A stretch of DNA of 12,381 nt, taken from NCBI GenBank assembly GCA_014885115.2, contig WKLE02002562.1, positions 1,042 to 13,422 on the forward strand, given 5' to 3'. The first letter of the stretch is position 1; each line of letters opens with the position of its first letter. The translations under genes and the position numbers were made by a program. Positions 7,938 through 12,381 of the stretch are shown piece after piece. The DNA comes from Asterionellopsis glacialis (taxonomy: Eukaryota; Bacillariophyta; Plagiogrammaphyceae; Rhaphoneidales; Asterionellopsidaceae). A model generated the notes under the pieces. That model did no database searches. It saw only the letters and a program-made list of their open reading frames with translations, and was not told the DNA's origin.

Positions 7938-8664
7938 CTGGGTAGTTTGTGATTTTGTTTTGTGAATTGAAAATGTGTTGACAGTTTGTTTTGGGTGTTT
8001 CACACAAAAAAAGAGATGATAAAAATTACGTGAGACAGGATAGACGGAAAGAAAAACAAAGGAATTCCGTGAAATTCCTATTATTCTACATCAACACCAG
8101 TACAAATGGGAATTCTAGTATCCACCGAGATGTCCACCTCGACAATCGATGCTTTCGACAACGGTGACGACAATAAATCCAATGCTGACACTATTTGATT
8201 GCCCTTTGCTTCCATTCGAACAAAAGGACATTAGAACGTTGTTACGCTTAATTCAAGAACCATGCATGGATCTCAAATTTCCATCAAAACAACCGCCATG
8301 GCGTTGCATCACGCACCTTGATTTTTGTCGCACACAAATTTGATGGGTTGCCAAAGAGCACAGATCGATTTGTACGGCAAGCTCCGTACAAAATCGTAAG
8401 AGTCCGGTAAGTGGTAAATTGTTTTTTTTTTCTCCTAACCCCATCTCCAATGATTTTCATTTTTTTGCATACACACAAACTCTGGACTCCATCCGACAAC
8501 ACCCAACCGACCCGTCACTCGCCACACTTTTTACTTCTTTTTTTTTCGTTTGTTCTGCCAAGTTGTGAAAGTAGAAAAGACTTTCATTCTCAACAAACGA
8601 CAACAATTGCGATAGGTCCTACTCTTTAGTACTGCCAGTTACTGCCTACCCATTTACTATTACC
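7938..8664. promoter_or_regulatory. shared upstream region of divergent P1 and LPPGWE genes
   Basis: These 727 bases lie between two start codons on opposite strands and must carry both promoters. The clearest element is an imperfect palindrome at 8366-8396. After it, GGTAAGTGG at 8406-8414 looks like a splice donor, and pyrimidine-rich runs near 8531-8560 end in GCCAAG, so a leader intron for the plus-strand gene is conceivable but unproven. The frame at 8149-8343 has no recognisable content. Confidence 0.5.
8366..8396. repeat. 12-bp imperfect palindrome (hairpin)
   Basis: CGATTTGTACGG (8366-8377) and CCGTACAAAATCG (8384-8396) are reverse complements apart from one extra base, with a 6-base spacer CAAGCT. 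The inner 8 pairs (TTGTACGG/CCGTACAA) are perfect. It is about 270 bases upstream of the LPPGWE gene and 430 bases upstream of the P1 start. Confidence 0.6.
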
Positions 8665-9246
8665 ATGCCCGGCAATAACCTCCCCCCAGGATGGGAAGAT
8701 AGAAATAATCAAATGAGCGAACATGATATGAAACTTGGTGGGATAGCTGCAACAAAGTTTGCCAGTAAAAAGTCTCTTGGAGCATATGACGCGGATGATA
8801 CGGGTTCGTACCAGTACAAAAACAGTGATGAAGTGAAACAATACTACATGGCACAAATTGAAGCAGAAGAAAAGGAGAAGCAACAAAATGAACTACAAAA
8901 CAAACAACCTTCATCCTTATTGTCGTCGTCATCATCATCTGCTCTACCACCAGGATGGGAACAAAGACAAAAATCTAGAGCTGTAGAAGAAAAACAATAC
9001 GGAGTCTTTGCCAAGGAGAAAAGTTCTGTACCTCCTCCAAAAGCTACATCACTACCAAAGACAAACGACGATAATGGTAGCAAAAAATTTGTAGGGGCTG
9101 AGGTAGCACTCGTACAAGTTGCAACAAACACTCTAGATACCTTGGCAAGGACACTTGAACATCACCCTACCAGTATACCAATGGAAGACCGTGGCGCATT
9201 TGCTGCTGCCATGAAACGTGTTATGGATGCTATGGCTAAATGCTAA
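8665..9246 (+). CDS. unrecognised 193-residue protein with two LPPGWE motifs
   Basis: A single open frame starts at the first ATG (8665). LPPGWE occurs at residues 6-11 and 94-99, in each case opening a segment with a polar stretch after it. This is the start of a WW domain, but the second Trp and the Tyr-Tyr strand of a true WW domain are missing in both copies. Residues 48-80 are rich in Tyr, Lys, Glu and Gln, and 56-80 are likely a helix or coiled coil. Residues 82-92 are a Ser run coded by TCN repeats. Residues 141-192 (KFVGAEVALVQVATNTLDTL, then LEHHP, PMEDRGAFAAAMKRVMDAM) look like a small folded helical domain. No signal peptide or membrane segment is visible. I do not know the function. 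The balanced composition and ordered C-terminus argue that it is real. Confidence 0.75.
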   Translation: MPGNNLPPGWEDRNNQMSEHDMKLGGIAATKFASKKSLGAYDADDTGSYQYKNSDEVKQYYMAQIEAEEKEKQQNELQNKQPSSLLSSSSSSALPPGWEQRQKSRAVEEKQYGVFAKEKSSVPPPKATSLPKTNDDNGSKKFVGAEVALVQVATNTLDTLARTLEHHPTSIPMEDRGAFAAAMKRVMDAMAKC

Positions 9247-9416
9247 TTAATGTAAACAAATACACTATACGTTCAAAAAATAGTGTCATAACATTTCGAG
9301 TCCGAAAGCAGATAATTGGTGTCATGTTCTTGAAGCATAAAATGTAGCTAATTGTGTTGCTACTAATCTCTTTTATTCTAGATATTTGCCCTAGAACCAT
9401 TATAAAAGGAATTTAA
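9247..9416. other. short convergent gap between LPPGWE and DGAT2 genes
   Basis: Only 170 bases separate the two stop codons, so the two 3' untranslated regions probably abut or overlap on opposite strands. The sequence is AT-rich and holds no other feature that I can see. Confidence 0.6.
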
Positions 9417-10505
9417 TCAATCAATAAAAAGCTGCTTGTGTTTGTACATTGGTAACCTTTCTTTGTAATTGTTGAACAATCTAGTAACTTCGTCGCAATA
9501 TTTAGCATGCCATTTATCGACGTCTTCATCTGTAGGTTCGGGGATGTGTGGAAGGCCCAATGGCTTCCCTCTAACATACAACACCTTAAATTATCAAGAT
9601 TTCGCATTGAAAAAAAAAAAAAAAGTAGATGAGCTTTGGTTGAATGCAATTTTCTGGTGCCAAGTCATCCCTGTAAGAAAAGGGTCGTATTACATTCTCA
9701 CCTTATCGTCTCTTGGGATGGGGAGGTAAAACTTTCCCCAAAAGTACGTTAACGAAACTTGTAATTTCCGGGAAAGTGCTGCTAATGGACCATGTTTCAA
9801 CACAGTTAAAACAGATGTATTTCCAAACATATAGGCAGGGACAATGTCAACTCCTTCTCTCAGTGCTAATTTGACAAATCCTTTGCGTTTCTTCAAATAC
9901 AAGCGTTCCTCTTTACGACTACTTTTGAATAATTCAGCAATCCCTCCAACATAGAGAACAAGACATCCTGAAAATCCAGGTTTCTTAAAGTGCTTTTGCA
10001 AATTTTTCTTACTAGCATCCACCAAACCAAATATGCCCATGACATTCTTTAAAATAGGCGTTTTTAGAAGAGCTCCAGCTGCTGCTGTATGAACATGAGA
10101 AATATCAGATGGGGTTTGTGTCCAAGCAGACATGCCACAAAAGGATAACACTCCATGTGGTTGTGCACCAACGATAAATTTCTTTCCCGAATTGACCAAT
10201 TTACGTGCGTCGTCGTCTGACAATTCAAAGGCTTCTTCGTAATCAAAGTAATCGGCCATAGGACTTAGGTAAGGGATAAGTTTTGGCATTGACATGGGTT
10301 TTGTAAAGATGGAAATAATCAATGGTGACGCAATAAAAAGTGACCAATGCGTAGTTGGGTATCGGAACAAAAGGCAAAGTATCGACCCAATCATATACAG
10401 AGGGGAGAAGTAGTAAACAGTGCAAAAGGTAGTGGCAATTGCCATACCAGCAAGCCATCTTGCTGTCGAAATATCACGGGATCGTTTCGTTTGTGATTCA
10501 GCCAT
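9417..10505 (-). CDS. DGAT2-family acyl-CoA acyltransferase, two exons
   Basis: DGAT2 enzymes transfer an acyl group from acyl-CoA to diacylglycerol (relatives use monoacylglycerol or wax alcohols) at the endoplasmic reticulum and lipid droplets. Exons are 9702-10505 and 9417-9584, joined in phase 0, giving 323 residues; the family is usually 320-390. The start is the first ATG (10503-10505); upstream the frame has only a TTG. Hydrophobic stretches at 17-45 and 52-67 fit the N-terminal hairpin membrane anchor. The active-site block reads FIVGAQPHGVLSFCG (110-124), with QPHG where animals and fungi have HPHG and plants EPHS. GGIAELF (187-193), RKGFVKLAL (207-215), VPAYMFGNTSVL (222-233) and LYVRGKPLGLPHIPEPTDE in the second exon all match. 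The tail has the usual H-x-x-Y-x-x-x-x-x-x-LF pattern. Substrate choice cannot be read from sequence, so I give no numbered symbol. Confidence 0.93.
9585..9701 (-). other. intron of the DGAT2-family gene
   Basis: On the minus strand the donor GTGAGA starts at 9701 and the acceptor TTTAAG ends at 9585, 117 bases, phase 0. A run of 15 T (plus-strand A at 9610-9624) lies 24 bases before the acceptor. Splicing joins PIPRDDK to VLYVRGKP, reproducing the family's C-terminal block. Unspliced, translation stops after three extra codons at 9690-9692. Confidence 0.87.
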
Positions 10506-11230
10506 TTTTATGATGGTTGTTTCTTCTACCAGCGTTAGCACCAAATATAAATCTTCCCTCCACGATATCGAATGACGGGAGTTACTGCTCTTTTCTATTC
10601 TCAATAGCACTCCAAGAGATATGATAAGGGATGGTACAGTATCTCGGTGTCGGATATGGTCGTAGATTTGCAAGGAATATTTTGTGCTAAGACTCTAGGA
10701 CTGCTTTAGACAACACAAACAAATGCAACACGATATTTCCTCCAATAATGAGAAAAGGGAAAGGAAATACAGGAAACACCCAACAAGGAAAAAAAAACAC
10801 CTCACTTTCTGTTTTTTGCGATTCGTCCGTGATGCATACGTGGAAAAAAGGCCATTATTTTTATTTAACGAGCAAAGGGGACGATGCATATTTTGGGATG
10901 AAAAAATTCCTACGCATTTTGCTACGCGACTTGAATACCAACAATATTCATTTTACGATCATTTTTCAGTATCCGGTGCAATAACAACACAACAAAATTG
11001 GATCATGTCCAACGGTGGTCCGTTTGGAGTGTTGCACTGGAGAAAAGGGTGGTCCCGTGTGCAAGAATCATCAGAATATTATTGAAGAACATAGGGCTTT
11101 TTGTTATGAGAGAAACGCGAATCTAGAAGTCTGTTTTTTGACAAGTAAAGTTTGAGGTTGATTTGCTAATAATAATAATGAATGGCACGTCCGGTATTTT
11201 TGGGTTCGACAATTGGGAAATAGTCAACAA

Positions 11231-11252
11231 ATATATCATCCCCGTGATATAT
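11231..11252. repeat. AT-rich inverted repeat
   Basis: ATATATCA (11231-11238) and TGATATAT (11245-11252) are exact reverse complements around a six-base spacer TCCCCG. It lies in non-coding DNA. Confidence 0.5.
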
Positions 11253-11386
11253 AAAGAGTTTTATCTAAAGGATTTCTAAGTGGTAATGTTTGTGTAATGG
11301 TGGGAATAGAGGTTGACATGGTGAGGGTGGTTGCTTTTGAACAAGTTGGCTGTTAGTTCATGTGGAAACAAAAAAGATGGACCATA

Positions 11387-11404
11387 GAACGTATTAATAC
11401 GTTC
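11387..11404. repeat. perfect 18-base palindrome
   Basis: GAACGTATTAATACGTTC is its own reverse complement over all 18 bases, with no spacer. It lies in non-coding DNA about 880 bases upstream of the acyltransferase start. A dimeric transcription-factor site is possible. Confidence 0.6.
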
Positions 11405-12048
11405 ACAAAGAAAATTTAGCAGTGGCAAGTACAAAATATTCAACAGCAATAGAAAAACAATGAAAATGGAATATTAATGATAGCAGTGAGTGATTTGGAG
11501 GAGATCAAACATCCAAAAACACACGACACAAACAACAAGAATTACGATTTTACGATTACATTTTTAACAACCTTGATACCCCCCATAACTAGTGACAAAT
11601 GAAATCAACAATCAACGAAATAAGTGAGATGGATTTAACGAAGGATAAGGAAACAACAGCCACCATGAGACATCCAGGAATGTATGAAATTTGATTTGCA
11701 ACAATTTGTATGATTACGTTTCGTGACGTTGCGACTCTATACCTAGAGTGACAAATAAATAATTATTCTTTATCATGAAAATCAACAAGATCATTAAGAT
11801 AGTGATCATGAAGGGAAATAACAAGCCACAAGTGCTATACCTCTAGATACAACATCACCGTCTTGTTCTGTACAGCAGCAACTATCTTCTACAGGAAGAG
11901 AAAACCTGACAATCCTCACGAACGGAACAATGTGTTCCTGTATCTCCATGCTAATATTCGTACTTATTGATTATTTCGGTACGATTACCTTTTTCATCCA
12001 TTTCATAATGTCACATGGAAACAGTTCTTACATTCCTCTAACTAGTGT

Positions 12049-12249
12049 TTTTGGTAATTGTGATCCAAATGAAGCAAAACATGACGCATCACATACTCAT
12101 GATTTCACCTTCATCGCCATCCTTTTTATACGTTGATATTCCAAATTGATGACAATTGTCACAAGCAACTGTTCTTCGATTTCTTCAGTTTTCATCCGTG
12201 CGATTACTACTGCTTTTGATAATTGTGATCCACGTGAAGCACAACATGA
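12049..12249 (+). repeat. diverged direct duplication, about 165-base offset
   Basis: The 36 bases at 12049-12084 and 12214-12249 differ at only four positions (shared core TAATTGTGATCCA, then TGAAGCA, then AACATGA). Flanking words such as CGATTAC and GTCAC also recur, but with indels. The offset is a multiple of three, and one frame gives FGNCDPNEAKHD against FDNCDPREAQHD. All differences change the amino acid, however, so coding is not supported. Confidence 0.55.
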
Positions 12250-12381
12250 TGATTCTCTGTTACGATCCTTATTTCACTTTCACTGAATTGTTATCGTCTA
12301 CGGTAATGTGGCTGTCACTCAAAACAAGGAACAACAAAGTACAACATTGATTAAACATCATTTGTTATGTGATCTTTTTAA

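Larger units (their letters stand above)
10506..12381. other. AT-rich region without a supported gene
   Basis: The 1.9 kb upstream of the acyltransferase gene holds no frame I can support. A 120-codon plus-strand frame at 10723-11085 is Lys/Arg/Phe-rich, resembles no family and looks like chance in AT-rich DNA. Frames at 11930-12136 and 12156-12350 overlap a diverged duplication but show no coding bias. Visible structure consists of a hairpin at 11231-11252, an 18-base palindrome at 11387-11404, and the repeat at 12049-12249. The first few hundred bases should contain the acyltransferase promoter. An exon of a gene lying beyond the window's right edge cannot be excluded. Confidence 0.5.

Noticed and set aside
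7938..8003. 22-codon N-terminal extension of P1
   Set aside because: It begins at GTG; the ATG at 7935-7937 gives the normal family start.
8671..8760. True WW domain at the start of the LPPGWE protein
   Set aside because: Only the opening LPPGWE is present; the second conserved Trp and the aromatic strand are missing in both copies.
10723..11085. 120-codon plus-strand frame upstream of the acyltransferase gene
   Set aside because: Lys/Arg/Phe-rich composition expected from AT-rich DNA, no conserved pattern and no splice partner that I can see.
11930..12350. Two plus-strand frames of 68 and 64 codons over the duplicated segment
   Set aside because: The duplicated parts fall in different frames of these two ORFs, and all differences in the shared frame are non-synonymous, so there is no sign of coding constraint.

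Overview
The window is nuclear DNA from a eukaryote, most likely a diatom (Bacillariophyta). Three genes are split by short GT-AG introns of 77 to 192 bases. Cytosolic-type ribosomal proteins (uS4/RPS9 and stalk protein P1), a Mediator subunit (MED31) and a DGAT2-type acyltransferase are all recognisable. The large first gene ends in a Ser-rich tail with an ALILQMAKARMK segment that I recall from other diatom proteins. The diatom assignment is an inference from style, not from a marker gene. I see no bacterial operon, CRISPR array, phage or transposase.

Layout, left to right. Bases 1-1184 are AT-rich and hold no confident gene, but they contain a nested inverted repeat and a possible 5' leader intron. 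Bases 1185-4413 (+) encode an unrecognised modular protein of 1016 residues in three exons: possible N-myristoylation site, acidic/Ser-rich linker, about two and a half copies of a roughly 75-residue repeat, Pro/Gln-rich tract, Tyr/Asp/Gln-rich tract and a basic Ser-rich tail. Bases 4708-5280 (-) encode MED31. Bases 6114-6875 (+) encode RPS9 with one early intron. Bases 7566-7937 (-) encode the acidic stalk protein P1. Bases 8665-9246 (+) encode a small unrecognised protein with two LPPGWE motifs. Bases 9417-10505 (-) encode a two-exon DGAT2-family acyltransferase. Bases 10506-12381 hold no gene I can support, only palindromes and a diverged direct duplication.

Strand alternates at every gene (+ - + - + -), so neighbours are either convergent, with 3' ends 170 to 690 bases apart, or divergent with shared upstream regions of about 730-830 bases. 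The genes do not form a pathway. RPS9 and P1 both serve the cytosolic ribosome, MED31 serves RNA polymerase II transcription, and the acyltransferase serves neutral lipid synthesis.

The best candidate for something undescribed is the 1185-4413 gene, because of its internally repeated globular unit and its long low-complexity tail. Secondary points are the QPHG variant of the acyltransferase active-site motif, the non-canonical C-terminus of P1, the LPPGWE protein, and several palindromic or repeated elements outside coding sequence.
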